DNA of 64,000 nucleotides from Sapientia aquatica (GCF_004358105.1 NZ_SMYL01000002.1:667872-731871); one strand, 5' to 3'; positions 45,985 through 54,680 are shown, counted from the stretch's first letter. The notes: a model not told the origin generated them from the sequence alone. Translations and numbers: made by a program.

Positions 45985-46563
45985 ATGTCACTTCTTCACA
46001 ATGAGCAAGCCGTAACGACGACCGACATTGCCTATTTAGATGCTGTCAGCGTCGCGATGAATCACCTTCCGCTGGAAGCTGGCGTGTATGGTGTTAAATA
46101 CTTTGATGGATCGACCGGCTCTGAAGAGTGGGATGGCGCAAATTGGATAGGCCGAACCGACGTCGCACGTTATAGCGGTCGCCCCTTGTTACTCTCAAAA
46201 GTAGAGAAGCAAGAACACGTTGATACGATACTTGGCACAGTGAGCTCAGTTCACACTCCATCCGCCAGCGCGTTAGCATTAGCGCGTCATTATGCGTCGA
46301 AGCTGGAAAAGAACCGTACCGGCAGTAAGGTTGGCGTTCATGTACAAAACATGTTTGGGTTTTATCTATTAGCGAAAAACCTCGGCATGAATTTTGATGC
46401 CAACGATAAGTCCACACCGGCGACCATCACGGACAAAAAGTTGCTGGAGTGGGCGCATCAAGAAATCGGTAAGAAAGACGCCGATCGGCTTGCAAAAATT
46501 ATGCGTGAAGCGGCCAAACCGGGGCCGGCATTGCAAGCTTGGCTCAAAGAGATTTTGGCTTAA
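45985..46563 (+). CDS. Unrecognised 192-residue soluble protein
   Basis: I do not recognise a family. The frame has a good ribosome site (AAAAAGGAAAA 8 bases before ATG) and neighbour-like codon use. There is no signal peptide or membrane helix. The N-terminal half is mixed (LDAVSVAMNHLPLEAGVYGVKYFDG, then SEEWDGANWIGR). The C-terminal half looks helical and charged (KKLLEWAHQEIGKKDADRLAKIMREAAK). It stands alone, 213 bp after the diguanylate cyclase, and an 11-bp inverted repeat lies 39 bp after its stop. Confidence 0.8.
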   Translation: MSLLHNEQAVTTTDIAYLDAVSVAMNHLPLEAGVYGVKYFDGSTGSEEWDGANWIGRTDVARYSGRPLLLSKVEKQEHVDTILGTVSSVHTPSASALALARHYASKLEKNRTGSKVGVHVQNMFGFYLLAKNLGMNFDANDKSTPATITDKKLLEWAHQEIGKKDADRLAKIMREAAKPGPALQAWLKEILA

Positions 46564-46949
46564 CTCCAAGCTCCTATCAACCTAGGCAGCAGAGATAAAT
46601 AGGGTCATTTTCTTGCACTCTTGGTGACAGAAAATGACCTAAATAAATTAAATCGATGTACGGCTAACGCGGTCGTTAATTTAAATCCGCCACATTGAGT
46701 CGGAGGGCGTTTAAGTAGCCTTTGAATCGTTGCCTATCGGCAAAACTTCGTAAGTTCCCCAGTTTATAGCCCACCATTTCCAGCCTAGCGCTTTGTTCAC
46801 TTTCCATTGTTTGTGAACCCACCAAAACAACTATTTCACAAAAAGTCACAATGTCCCGATAAATCGTGACGGAAAACAATTGTTTTACAGCAAAATCTTC
46901 GGTAATGTCCTTGTTGCCGCACTTCAATTCATTACTTCCCGGAGATTGT
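46564..46949. other. 386-bp intergenic region before psiF
   Basis: Holds an 11-bp perfect inverted repeat (46603-46639) and otherwise nothing I can support. A minus-strand frame at 46676-46927 has no ribosome site and no recognisable domain, so it is not called. Confidence 0.5.
46603..46639. repeat. Inverted repeat after the 192-residue gene
   Basis: GGTCATTTTCT (46603-46613) and AGAAAATGACC (46629-46639) pair perfectly around 15 bases, extendable by TAG/CTA at the outside. There is no U-run, so it is a weak terminator candidate; a protein-binding dyad is also possible. Confidence 0.6.
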
Positions 46950-47234
46950 ATGAAAAAACTTTTGTTAGTTGTCGCGTTGTGTCTGCCTTTTTTTGCCGTT
47001 CATGCTGAGAATGCGCAGCAATCAAAAATGGCGACTTGCAATAAAGACGCCACAGGAAAAAAAGGCGATGAGCGTAAAGCATTCATGAAAGACTGCTTGT
47101 CCGCCAAACCGGTGGTAGAAGAAAAGAAACTCACCCCGCAGCAAGAGAAAATGAAATCCTGCAATGCCGATGCCAAGGGGATGAAAGGCGATGAGCGTAA
47201 GACGTTTATGTCGAATTGCCTGAAGAAATCCTAA
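46950..47234 (+). CDS. psiF: PsiF-repeat periplasmic protein
   Basis: 94 residues from ATG 46950 (CGGAG 7 bases before); an upstream in-frame ATG would bury the signal peptide. A clean signal peptide MKKLLLVVALCLPFFAVHAE is followed by two PsiF repeats: CNKDATGKKGDERKAFMKDCL and CNADAKGMKGDERKTFMSNCL. Each repeat has two Cys, probably disulphide-bonded. A Lys/Glu-rich linker joins them. PsiF of E. coli is a phosphate-starvation-inducible protein of unknown role; the inducer here is not shown. A hairpin follows 28 bp after the stop. Confidence 0.88.
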   Translation: MKKLLLVVALCLPFFAVHAENAQQSKMATCNKDATGKKGDERKAFMKDCLSAKPVVEEKKLTPQQEKMKSCNADAKGMKGDERKTFMSNCLKKS

Positions 47235-47262
47235 TTCTCCCGCCACGTCCAGTGGCCTAAGT

Positions 47263-47303
47263 CCAACCCTAGAGACCGCTTTGTGACGTTCTCTAGGGGC
47301 TGG
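47263..47303 (+). terminator. Probable terminator after psiF
   Basis: CCA-N-CCCTAGAGA (47263-47275) pairs with TCTCTAGGG-N-TGG (47290-47303): a 9-bp perfect core plus 3 bp. It is followed by the T-rich ATTTGATTTCC. The loop is 14 bases and the U-run is imperfect. Confidence 0.6.
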
Positions 47304-47422
47304 ATTTGATTTCCTTTGCGTAACAGTAAAGCGACACATTTTTATTATTTGTTTTGTAAAACTCTCGAAATCGACCTAACCTAGGATGAACGACCCCTCA
47401 CATCGTAGAAAGTGAACATCCT

Positions 47423-48373
47423 ATGGCTTCGATAGAGCAGTTAGAAAAAATAGCGAACGCATGGTGGTACTACAGCGCCGAACTTGCCGACGGTCTTGTT
47501 GCTCACGGCCAATATCCTTCTACTTTTCCCTATTTACCGCGCTTACTGATGCGTCGGGCCGATTTAACTAATGCTGATTGCTTGGATCTCGGCTGCATGG
47601 AAGGCATGTTGCAAGTCCTGATGCATCGTGGCGGCGCAAAGCGTATAGTCGCGGCCGACGCTGTTCCGCACTGCACAGAAAAAATGGCGACGCTGCAAGA
47701 AGTCTATGACGCAAGTTGGACATTCAAGGAAATTGGCTTGATGTACGACTTAAGCCACAAGTTTGCAGCCGACGAAAGCTTTGATTTTGTGAACCTCTCG
47801 GGCGTGCTCTACCATGTTTTTTCACCGATGCACACAATCGCTAGCGTCCGACCTTTGGTCAAACAAAATGGCCTTTTTTTGGTGTCCACCAATGTCATCA
47901 ATGAAGTATCAGACACCATGCAATTCAACACGGCTGGGCGACAAGAAGCGGAAAGTAATACCTTTTGGTATCCCTCGATTTCCTTGCTGGAATACTTTCT
48001 CCGTTATTTTAATTTTGCTCCGATTGACTGCGTTTTTGTTCCGATTGAGTCCAAATGCATACCCGGCTATGGAAACATAAGCATCGTCTGTCGCGCGGTT
48101 GGTCAAGCTCAAGCATTAGCGGCGAACGATAATTGGGGCAAGGATTCAATTCGGCATTCATGGGAATACCTGTCGCTCTCGAAACAGCGCTATGGTTCGC
48201 AAACACCGGACTCGACCATCGGCTATGCGGTGCCGCCAGCCTTGCAAGATCAAGTTAATCGAACGGGATCATTCAATCTTTACCAGGCTGTCAATGAATT
48301 AGGATGTCAGGTTGACGGTACGACCTCCAACATTCAAGACACCTATTTATTGCGACTGAATGATCAAAATTAA
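47423..48373 (+). CDS. Class I SAM-dependent methyltransferase
   Basis: 316 residues, soluble. SAM-binding motif I is CLDLGCMEGMLQVLMHRGG (about 53-71), with the acidic strand end RIVAADAVPH (about 74-83) and a post-motif region FDFVNLSGVLYHVFSPM (about 120). The N-terminal WWYYSAELADG segment resembles tRNA wobble-type and other small-molecule methyltransferases, but the substrate is not readable. A GNAT-family gene follows 61 bp later in the same direction, so the two may modify the same target. Confidence 0.82.
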   Translation: MASIEQLEKIANAWWYYSAELADGLVAHGQYPSTFPYLPRLLMRRADLTNADCLDLGCMEGMLQVLMHRGGAKRIVAADAVPHCTEKMATLQEVYDASWTFKEIGLMYDLSHKFAADESFDFVNLSGVLYHVFSPMHTIASVRPLVKQNGLFLVSTNVINEVSDTMQFNTAGRQEAESNTFWYPSISLLEYFLRYFNFAPIDCVFVPIESKCIPGYGNISIVCRAVGQAQALAANDNWGKDSIRHSWEYLSLSKQRYGSQTPDSTIGYAVPPALQDQVNRTGSFNLYQAVNELGCQVDGTTSNIQDTYLLRLNDQN

Positions 48374-48434
48374 AACGAGTTTTTTGTAGTTCAATCCTGA
48401 TCGATAAATGAGCCGATAAACAAAGCCTGCAGCT

Positions 48435-49208
48435 ATGACAAATAACACATCCACCGACAACCATTCGCTGCTAGCCCAAGCTAATGACCCAGACACGGCA
48501 AGCGAGATGTTGGTGCAACTTTCAATGTCGGATGATGAGGTAATTCGTGGCGCGGTGGCCTGCAACAAATCAACGCCAGAAGCTGTGATTGAATCGCTGT
48601 TAAAGGACAAAAGTGAACACGTCTTGGATTGCCTGAAAAAGCGAGCGATTCTGCATCAAGCACGATTTATTAAACCCCAAAAAGTAATTGGTAAGCATGT
48701 GGTTTTCCGTGAGGCGAATACAGCAGACGCCGAGTTTATCCTGCAATTACGCACCGACTCCGTCATTGGGAAATACCTGTCACACACCGCAAACGATTTG
48801 AATTTGCAAGTCCAATGGCTGGAAAAGTATGCCAACGACAGCACCCAGATTTATTTCATTATTGAAGATAAAACTGGCGAACGCTTCGGCACTATCAGAC
48901 TTTACGATCAACAAGGCGATTCATTTTGCTGGGGGTCGTGGATATTACGAGAAGGGCGACCTAGCGGCTTTGCGGTGGAGTCAGCACTCATGGTTTATCA
49001 CTTCGCGTTGGGCTTGGGCTTTAAGCAATCGCACTTTGACGTGAGAAAGGGAAATGAGTCGGTATGGAATTTCCATGAACGTTTTGGCGCAGTGCGAGTT
49101 GCTGAAACGGACGAAGACTACCTCTACAGTATTTCGTTAGAGGCGATACAAAAGTCATTGCAAAAATACGAGAAATACTTGCCTAACGGGGTTGAAGTTC
49201 AACCCTAA
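48435..49208 (+). CDS. GNAT acetyltransferase with N-terminal leucine-rich-variant repeats
   Basis: 257 residues. Residues about 10-75 are helical repeats like the leucine-rich repeat variant (LAQANDPDTASEMLVQLSMSDDEVIRGAVACNKST, ending HVLDCLKKRAI). Residues about 88-245 are a GNAT domain (VVFREANTADAEFILQLR, YFIIEDKTGERFGTIRLYD, SALMVYHFALGLGF, ESVWNFHERFGAVRV), similar to acetyltransferases acting on amino sugars or ribosomal proteins (PseH/RimJ type). The combination is not one I know well. It pairs with the preceding methyltransferase. Acceptor unknown. Confidence 0.82.
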   Translation: MTNNTSTDNHSLLAQANDPDTASEMLVQLSMSDDEVIRGAVACNKSTPEAVIESLLKDKSEHVLDCLKKRAILHQARFIKPQKVIGKHVVFREANTADAEFILQLRTDSVIGKYLSHTANDLNLQVQWLEKYANDSTQIYFIIEDKTGERFGTIRLYDQQGDSFCWGSWILREGRPSGFAVESALMVYHFALGLGFKQSHFDVRKGNESVWNFHERFGAVRVAETDEDYLYSISLEAIQKSLQKYEKYLPNGVEVQP

Positions 49209-49628
49209 GTTTCACGGGTTTCGGCGAGCCGATTTGAAAAGAATACCGTCCACCCATCTCTCCGCAGCACTATTGGCGGAAATGCAATCCAAGCCTAAGC
49301 TAACGCTGCCAAATTAAGGTTTGGTTTTTGGATCGGCGATCAAAGGCACAATCAAGCTATTCATCATCGCAATTTCATTGGCATCAAATCGGCCACTTCG
49401 ATCATTTTTGGAGCGCTCGAGCCTGTCTCATGCCAGTGCCCTAAAAAGTGGCGTTGCCGCTGTAGCTGTTGGTTTAAGCACGCCAGTTTGAGCCACAGTC
49501 GACCCCAATTGCAGCGCAATGTACGTAATGTAATCAGCAAATTAAGGATGTAATGCTTTGTAACTGCTGTCTTCCCAGAGGCGAGCGATGCCGTTTTATG
49601 CTCATACCAACTCACTCAGGGGAACATC
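49209..49628. other. 420-bp intergenic region with possible gene remnant
   Basis: On the minus strand, 49314-49427 reads as a protein-like end (KNDRSGRFDANEIAMM, then LIVPLIADPKTKP and stop), with an EF-hand-like G-x-F-D-x-x-E spacing. It is cut by a stop just upstream and has no start, so it is at best a decayed fragment. The remainder, including the promoter region of the small lipoprotein, shows nothing certain. Confidence 0.3.
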
Positions 49629-49772
49629 ATGAAAACTCGTACAATTGCCCGCTCGATCCTGTTGACAATCGCAGCAGTCATCACGTTATCTAGCCTGTCC
49701 GGCTGTGTTGTTGTCCCAGCGCGCGGCTATGTTGCGGCACCAGTTACTTATCACGCTTATTACGTTCGTTAA
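49629..49772 (+). CDS. Very small lipoprotein (47 residues)
   Basis: A short frame with a good ribosome site (AGGGGAA 4 bases before ATG). It encodes MKTRTIARSILL, a hydrophobic stretch, then the lipobox LSGC at 24-27 with the acylated Cys27, followed by only 20 residues rich in Val, Ala and Tyr (VVVPARGYVAAPVTYHAYYVR). Proteins of this shape are common and unassigned in Burkholderiales. The mature part is too short for an enzyme; a structural or stress-response role is possible. Confidence 0.75.
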   Translation: MKTRTIARSILLTIAAVITLSSLSGCVVVPARGYVAAPVTYHAYYVR

Positions 49773-49861
49773 TCGGAACGCTGCGTGTTGTTAGGTTCAA
49801 GGCCGGAATTGAGGACTCCTCCAAACAGTGCTCATTCCGTCCTGATTTGATGTTGTCCTGC

Positions 49862-50305
49862 TTATGAAGCTAATGCCAGCGCGATGCCTTCGCCGCCGAT
49901 GCTGATTAGGAAAAATAAGCCGGTGTAGGCGATTAGCCATCCGATAGCGATGAGCTTTTTGCCGTTTTCGCGGCTTTTAATCAGGTAGTAAGGAATGCCG
50001 ATTACGGCGGCACCCAAGATCACAATATTGAGAACTATATGACGCTGATAGTGGCGTAAATTGCTGTCTTGGTGATACCAACTCAGCATGATTGCCACGG
50101 TCGATAGCAGCGCAATCGCATCCCACCACAGGGGCGAGACCGCATGCCTGGCTTCATAGAAACCGGAGACCAAGCCATCTGCAAAGGACAAAACTAGCAG
50201 GGCGATCAGCAACCATTGAATGCTTGCTGGGCCGAATTTTCCTAGATTTAATTTTGGAATCACTGACGGATACATTGTATTGGCCGGATTGGTTGCGCTA
50301 GACAT
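49862..50305 (-). CDS. Small integral membrane protein
   Basis: 147 residues with about four membrane helices (WLLIALLVLSFADGLVSGFY at about 30, WWDAIALLSTVAIMLSWY at about 59, a third at about 90 in HIVLNIVILGAAVIGIPYYLI, and a fourth at about 118 in AIGWLIAYTGLFFLIS). The N-terminus is polar and cytoplasmic. I do not recognise a named family. It is convergent with the small lipoprotein gene and follows the puu terminator region. Confidence 0.75.
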   Translation of the reverse strand: MSSATNPANTMYPSVIPKLNLGKFGPASIQWLLIALLVLSFADGLVSGFYEARHAVSPLWWDAIALLSTVAIMLSWYHQDSNLRHYQRHIVLNIVILGAAVIGIPYYLIKSRENGKKLIAIGWLIAYTGLFFLISIGGEGIALALAS

Positions 50306-50380
50306 GGTTTAAATAGGTTGGGCGTAAAGATGGGCGCAGTGTAATCAGATTTGGAATTGGCTGCAATCGTGGCGGATGTA

Positions 50381-50414
50381 AAAAAAGCAGAGTTGTTGTC
50401 AACTCTGCTTTTTT
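50381..50414 (-). terminator. Intrinsic terminator of the puu-like unit
   Basis: A 15-bp perfect stem AAAAAAGCAGAGTTG (50381-50395) / CAACTCTGCTTTTTT (50400-50414) has a 4-base loop. It lies 30 bp after the puuB stop (50444) and ends in U residues on either strand, so it is probably bidirectional. Confidence 0.9.
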
Positions 50415-50443
50415 ATTGCCGCGTACCTCGGTAGTTTAAACGC

Positions 50444-51727
50444 CTAAACGCCTAAACGATCGCGTAAATCATACCAAGCCGCGCCCATAGCAGTCAGTGG
50501 CACGCGGAACATGCGACCACCTGGGAATGGATAGTGCGGCAAGCTCTCGAATGCGGAGAAGCGTTCAGCTTGCCCGCGAATCGCCTCAGATAACAAGCGT
50601 CCGATCAAATGCGTGAAGGTGATGCCATGACCTGAGCAGCCTTGTGAGTAATAGATGTTGTCGCTCAATTTGCCGACTTCTGGCATACGCGACAAGGTCA
50701 GCAAGAAGTTACCGGTCCAGCCGTAATCGATTTTGACGTTCTTCAATTGCGGGAATACTTTCAACATGTTTGGACGCAAAATCGATTCAATGTGCGAAGG
50801 ATCGCGCGCGCCATAAATCACGCCGCCGCCAAAGATCAAGCGCTTGTCGCCCGACAAACGGTAGTAATCGAGCAGGAAGTTATTGTCTTCGACGCAGTAG
50901 TCGGAGGGCAGAATTTCTTCGGCTAATTTACCTAATGGTTCGGTAGTGATGACTTGCGTACCGCATGGCATGGACATTTTAGCCAGCTTCGGTTCCAAAT
51001 CACCGATGTAGGCGTTGCACGCTACGATGACAAATTTTGCTTTGACCGAGCCTTGCGCGGTATGCACCACGGGATTTGTGCCGCGATCAATTTTGGTCAC
51101 GCCGCTGTTCTCGTAAATCACGCCACCATTTTGTTCAACCGCTGCCGCTTCGCCTAAAGTCAAATTCAATGGGTGGAAATGGCCGCCCGATTTATCCACC
51201 AAAATCGCTTGATAGCGATCGGTGTTGACGACTTTTTTGATCTCGCTAGCGTTTTCGATCAGGCTTAAGTCTTTATTGCCCCATTTTTCCCACAGTTCTT
51301 TTTGTTCTTCCAATGCTTTGACTTTTTTCTTCGACATCGCTGCGTACACGCCGCCGGTTTTTAAGTCGCATTGGATATCGTATTTGGCGATGCGCTCGCG
51401 AATAATCTTGGCACCTTCAAACATCATTTCGGCCAGTGGTTTGGCTTTTTCTTTGCCGTAGCTGGATTCGATCACATCAATATCGCGTGAATAGCTGTGT
51501 ACGATTTGACCGCCATTGCGACCGGATGCACCCCAGCCGACTTTAGCTTGTTCTAGGATCACGACTTTGAACCCCGCTTCGGCCAGATGCAAGCCAGCGC
51601 TTAAGCCGGTATAGCCAGCGCCGATGATGCAGATATCGGTGTCAATAGCGCCTTGCAGGGCAGGGCGGTTAGGGGAAGCGTGCGCCGAAGCGGCGTAGTA
51701 AGAAGGAGCGTGTGGAATTGTGGACAT
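50444..51727 (-). CDS. puuB: Gamma-glutamylputrescine oxidoreductase, FAD-dependent
   Basis: 427 residues. The N-terminal FAD fold is IDTDICIIGAGYTGLSAGLHLAEAGFKVVILEQ (about 25-57) with GWGASGRNGGQIVHSYS (about 64), and the C-terminal GCSGHGITFTHLIGRLLSEAI is typical of PuuB/OrdL proteins. It oxidises gamma-glutamylputrescine to the aldehyde in the polyamine (Puu) pathway. Other OrdL-type amine oxidoreductases look similar, so the substrate rests on the puuD gene beside it. AAGGTAATT precedes the start. The ligase PuuA and dehydrogenase PuuC are not in this window. Confidence 0.85.
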   Translation of the reverse strand: MSTIPHAPSYYAASAHASPNRPALQGAIDTDICIIGAGYTGLSAGLHLAEAGFKVVILEQAKVGWGASGRNGGQIVHSYSRDIDVIESSYGKEKAKPLAEMMFEGAKIIRERIAKYDIQCDLKTGGVYAAMSKKKVKALEEQKELWEKWGNKDLSLIENASEIKKVVNTDRYQAILVDKSGGHFHPLNLTLGEAAAVEQNGGVIYENSGVTKIDRGTNPVVHTAQGSVKAKFVIVACNAYIGDLEPKLAKMSMPCGTQVITTEPLGKLAEEILPSDYCVEDNNFLLDYYRLSGDKRLIFGGGVIYGARDPSHIESILRPNMLKVFPQLKNVKIDYGWTGNFLLTLSRMPEVGKLSDNIYYSQGCSGHGITFTHLIGRLLSEAIRGQAERFSAFESLPHYPFPGGRMFRVPLTAMGAAWYDLRDRLGV

Positions 51728-51796
51728 AATTACCTTGCTAGTTGGTGTAAAGCGCCGCGCGCTTATTGAACATTATTTATAAATTTCGTGATAAAT

Positions 51797-52519
51797 CTAA
51801 ACCAAGCCGGGCAAATTGCGTATCCAGCGGCTGTAAATCACGTGCGCTAAAGCGTTGCTGGTCGGGATACGTTCTTTTAAGCTGGCTACGAGCGACTCGG
51901 ACGATTGCACGCTGGGTAAATGCAACACCGCGTCAATATCGGATTTTTCATCAATGGCCCAATGACGAACTTTTTTGTCTTTTACCTCGCAATGAAACTG
52001 CATCGCGATGTGTTTCTCGCCAATCGTAAAAGCCTGATTCTGGCAATAAGGATTGCTGGCAATCAGCTTGGCGCCTTCTGGTACGGAGAACGTTTCGTTA
52101 TGCCATTGGAACAACTCAAAGTCGGTGTGTCCACCAAACCAATCGCGCGCTGCATGGGCGTCAATGACGTGAATCGGATTCCAGCCAATTTCGTACATCA
52201 ACGCTTTTTGCACCGTGCCACCCAAAGCAGTGCTGATTAATTGGCCGCCCAAGCAATGCCCAATCATCGGAATATCGGCGGCTAAGGCTTGACGCACTAG
52301 CTCTTTTTCTTGGCGTAAAAACGGAAAATTCTCTTCATCATTAACACTCATCGGCCCGCCGAGCATGCAATAACCGGAATAATCCTGAATCGATTCTGGC
52401 GGTAATTCGCCAGCGTACATGTGACGCACTTCGAATGGAATTTTTTGTTCGGTTAAAAAATCAACAAAATAATCCGGTGTATCAAACAAGACCTGCTGAA
52501 TAATTAAAACTGGTTTCAT
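51797..52519 (-). CDS. Class I glutamine amidotransferase
   Basis: 240 residues. The catalytic Cys is in MIGHCLGGQLISTALGG (about 88), the His in MQFHCEVKD (about 175) and a following Glu completes the triad, so it hydrolyses glutamine or a gamma-glutamyl bond. It is similar to stand-alone GMP-synthase-like amidotransferases often found beside polyamine or glutamine-synthetase-like genes. It lies 70 bp from puuB and 37 bp from puuD on the same strand, so a role in gamma-glutamyl amine metabolism is likely but inferred. Confidence 0.85.
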   Translation of the reverse strand: MKPVLIIQQVLFDTPDYFVDFLTEQKIPFEVRHMYAGELPPESIQDYSGYCMLGGPMSVNDEENFPFLRQEKELVRQALAADIPMIGHCLGGQLISTALGGTVQKALMYEIGWNPIHVIDAHAARDWFGGHTDFELFQWHNETFSVPEGAKLIASNPYCQNQAFTIGEKHIAMQFHCEVKDKKVRHWAIDEKSDIDAVLHLPSVQSSESLVASLKERIPTSNALAHVIYSRWIRNLPGLV

Positions 52520-52555
52520 GTACTAAAAATCGATTCGGTTAAAAGTAGATTATTG

Positions 52556-53341
52556 TCACTCGGATTCGGCGTAGACGCGGCAGGCGTAGCCAAAGGCTTC
52601 AAACATTTTGATCGAATGTGGATTCTGCGCTGCCTTCCATTCGGGATGCCATTGCACGCCCAAAGTGAATTGGCTGGCTTCGGGCAAATAAATCGCTTCG
52701 ATCGAAGCATCTTCGGCGTAGCCAATCGGTTGCACGCCTTTGCCTAAGGTTTTAATCCCTTGACCGTGTAAGGAGTTCACCATGATTTCTTCTTGACCCA
52801 GTAACTTCGCCAGCCAGCTATTGGCGGTAAAGCGCACCGAATGCACGTCGGCATATTGCTCTTCAACCGATGCGTCGCCGTTTTCGCGGTGATCCAACAT
52901 GCCGGGCAGAGAATACAGTTTTTGATGCAGATCGCCACCAAGGGCTACGTTGATTTCTTGCATGCCACGACATACAGCAAAAATAGGTAAGCCCATTTTT
53001 AAGGCGGCATGAATAAGGGGAATATCGAATTGATCGCGAAGAATATCTTGCTGTTTTTCGGGAGTGAGATTGGCTTGACCGTACAAAGTTGGATCAATAT
53101 TGCTGCCAGCGCCGGTCAGATACACACCATCGACCATGCTTAAATACTGCTCAATATCTTCGGGGCCAAAACAAGTGGGAGCTAAAATCGGAACGCAACC
53201 TGCATGTTCAACTAAGGGTTTGATGTACTTCACGGTCATTACTTGGTAATCATGACCTTTACGTTCTTGTGCTCCCATCGACATCAGTACTACAGGCTTA
53301 CGTTTTAAGTTTATTGCGTTTTGTGAGTTTTTTTTCAACAT
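52556..53341 (-). CDS. puuD: Gamma-glutamyl-gamma-aminobutyrate hydrolase
   Basis: 261 residues, peptidase C26 family. Features are VCRGMQEINVALGGDLHQ (nucleophile Cys about 127), MLDHRENGD (about 148), NSLHGQGI, and the catalytic His/Glu in VQWHPEW (about 237). It releases GABA from gamma-glutamyl-GABA, the last step of the Puu pathway. It is the first gene of the minus-strand unit puuD-amidotransferase-puuB. An inverted repeat that may be an operator lies about 90 bp upstream. Confidence 0.9.
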   Translation of the reverse strand: MLKKNSQNAINLKRKPVVLMSMGAQERKGHDYQVMTVKYIKPLVEHAGCVPILAPTCFGPEDIEQYLSMVDGVYLTGAGSNIDPTLYGQANLTPEKQQDILRDQFDIPLIHAALKMGLPIFAVCRGMQEINVALGGDLHQKLYSLPGMLDHRENGDASVEEQYADVHSVRFTANSWLAKLLGQEEIMVNSLHGQGIKTLGKGVQPIGYAEDASIEAIYLPEASQFTLGVQWHPEWKAAQNPHSIKMFEAFGYACRVYAESE

Positions 53342-53966
53342 ACATTACCTTTGCTTAGGCGAGGATTCGCCATCACGTCCGGGTTGGTCTCCTAAAGCGG
53401 AAATTTAATTTTAATTAATTGGAGTTAGACAAAATTAACCTAGTAGCTAGAACAATTTTGTGTAAGTCCTAAACTGGTGGTGACCAACTCGTTTTTTCCG
53501 CACAGCGACGCGTCTCAATCGGCTGCGAAGCTAGAATACCCAAGCGGCAAAACCCAAACAAACACAGTTTGAGCAAGTTTAGTTGCGGATTTTTGCCATG
53601 TTTCTTTAAAGACACTTTTCGCTTGTGCGATTATTTCGGGGCTAACTTCACGCGGGACAAAGCTGGCTTTGGCGCTGTTGTTTTCGTCAATTTAGTTAGA
53701 GAGAAAATTCTAATTACCCGCAAACCTAACATTCATGAGCCTCTTGAGAAGTGGTCTTATCGAAAAACTTTAGTTCTAAAGCATGTGCCGCAAAAAATTC
53801 GCTTTACAAGCGAAATGCACGATTGTTATATTGATTCGCGGAAATGTTTATGCGCAAGCGGCATTTTTCAACCATAAAGAGCAGCATGCGAAGACATGAC
53901 TGCTGACAAAAATTAAAAAACAAAAGTCGGTAAACAACCGATTTACGGCATTGAATGGAGATCACA
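53342..53966. other. 625-bp divergent intergenic region
   Basis: Contains the dyad at 53429-53461 and otherwise nothing firm. A plus-strand frame at 53569-53877 (102 codons) has no ribosome site and a composition unlike its neighbours, so it is not called. A small GTAAA/TTTAC dyad near 53926-53943 lies just before the cytochrome genes. Confidence 0.5.
53429..53461. promoter_or_regulatory. Inverted repeat upstream of puuD, candidate operator
   Basis: ACAAAATT (53429-53436) and AATTTTGT (53454-53461) form a perfect 8-bp dyad around 17 bases that themselves contain TAG-TAGCTA-like symmetry. It is about 90 bp before puuD on the side expected for its promoter. The binding protein is unknown. Confidence 0.4.
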
Positions 53967-54680
53967 ATGTTGTTGGAGACAGTATCGTCTGTGCGTACGC
54001 TCGTCCTTACCAAGGCAGCACGCCAGCAAATCAAGGCAACACGCCGTCAAATTACCTGCGCTGTTAGTCTGGCAAGCTTAGTTGTCGGCACATTTTTTAG
54101 CCCAATTTCCCACGCCGCTGCCGCCGATGGAAAAGCCATTTTTAACGGCACTTGCATCGCTTGCCATGGCAGCAAAGGCGAAGGCAATAGCAAAATTGGC
54201 GCACCCAATATCGCCGGTATGGAGGCGAGTTATGTCCAGCGCCAGCTTGCCCATTTCTCATCCGGACTGCGCGGCTCAGCGCCTAACGATAGCTATGGCG
54301 CACAAATGCGCGCTTCTGTGGCGGTGTTAAAAACCGATGCCGATCGCGCCGCGATTGCTTCCTATATCGCCAGCCTGCCGCAAGTTAAACCAAGCGCCTC
54401 TTATAGCGGCAATTTAAGCAAAGGCAGCACCCAGTTCAATGCCGTGTGCAGCTCTTGTCACGGCAGCCGCGGGCAGGGTAATCCAGGCATGGGCGCACCG
54501 AGTTTGATCGGTGTTGAGCCGCAATATTTAGAGCGCCAAATTAACGCTTTCCGATCAGGCCAGCGCGGAGCCAATCCGGACGATAAGCAGGGCGGATTAA
54601 TGAAAGTCGGCGCGAGCATGTTGCCCGATGCTGGCAGTGTGCGCGATGTGGTCGCCTATATTGCAACGTTGAAGCCTTGA
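53967..54680 (+). CDS. Periplasmic di-haem cytochrome c (c4-like)
   Basis: 237 residues from ATG 53967 (GGAGAT 7 bases before), preferred to an ATG 12 bases upstream. A long N-terminal region of about 30 polar, Arg/Lys-rich residues precedes a hydrophobic signal (VSLASLVVGTFFSPISHAAAA, about 34-54). Two haem sites follow: CIACH (about 66) and CSSCH (about 165), each in a c4-type domain with GAPNIAGMEASYVQRQL and GAPSLIGVEPQYLERQI. It should carry electrons in the periplasm. It is translationally coupled to the di-haem peroxidase (TGATG) and probably its redox partner. Confidence 0.9.
   Translation: MLLETVSSVRTLVLTKAARQQIKATRRQITCAVSLASLVVGTFFSPISHAAAADGKAIFNGTCIACHGSKGEGNSKIGAPNIAGMEASYVQRQLAHFSSGLRGSAPNDSYGAQMRASVAVLKTDADRAAIASYIASLPQVKPSASYSGNLSKGSTQFNAVCSSCHGSRGQGNPGMGAPSLIGVEPQYLERQINAFRSGQRGANPDDKQGGLMKVGASMLPDAGSVRDVVAYIATLKP

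Noticed and set aside
46676..46927. 83-codon minus-strand frame upstream of psiF
   Set aside because: No ribosome site and no domain; it covers the psiF promoter region.
49364..49615. 83-codon minus-strand frame after the acetyltransferase gene
   Set aside because: No ribosome site and no recognisable domain. A different frame of the same strand (49314-49427) looks more protein-like but is truncated, so neither is called as a gene.
53569..53877. 102-codon plus-strand frame before the cytochrome genes
   Set aside because: No ribosome site, no recognisable domain, Cys/Phe-rich composition unlike neighbours; likely chance.
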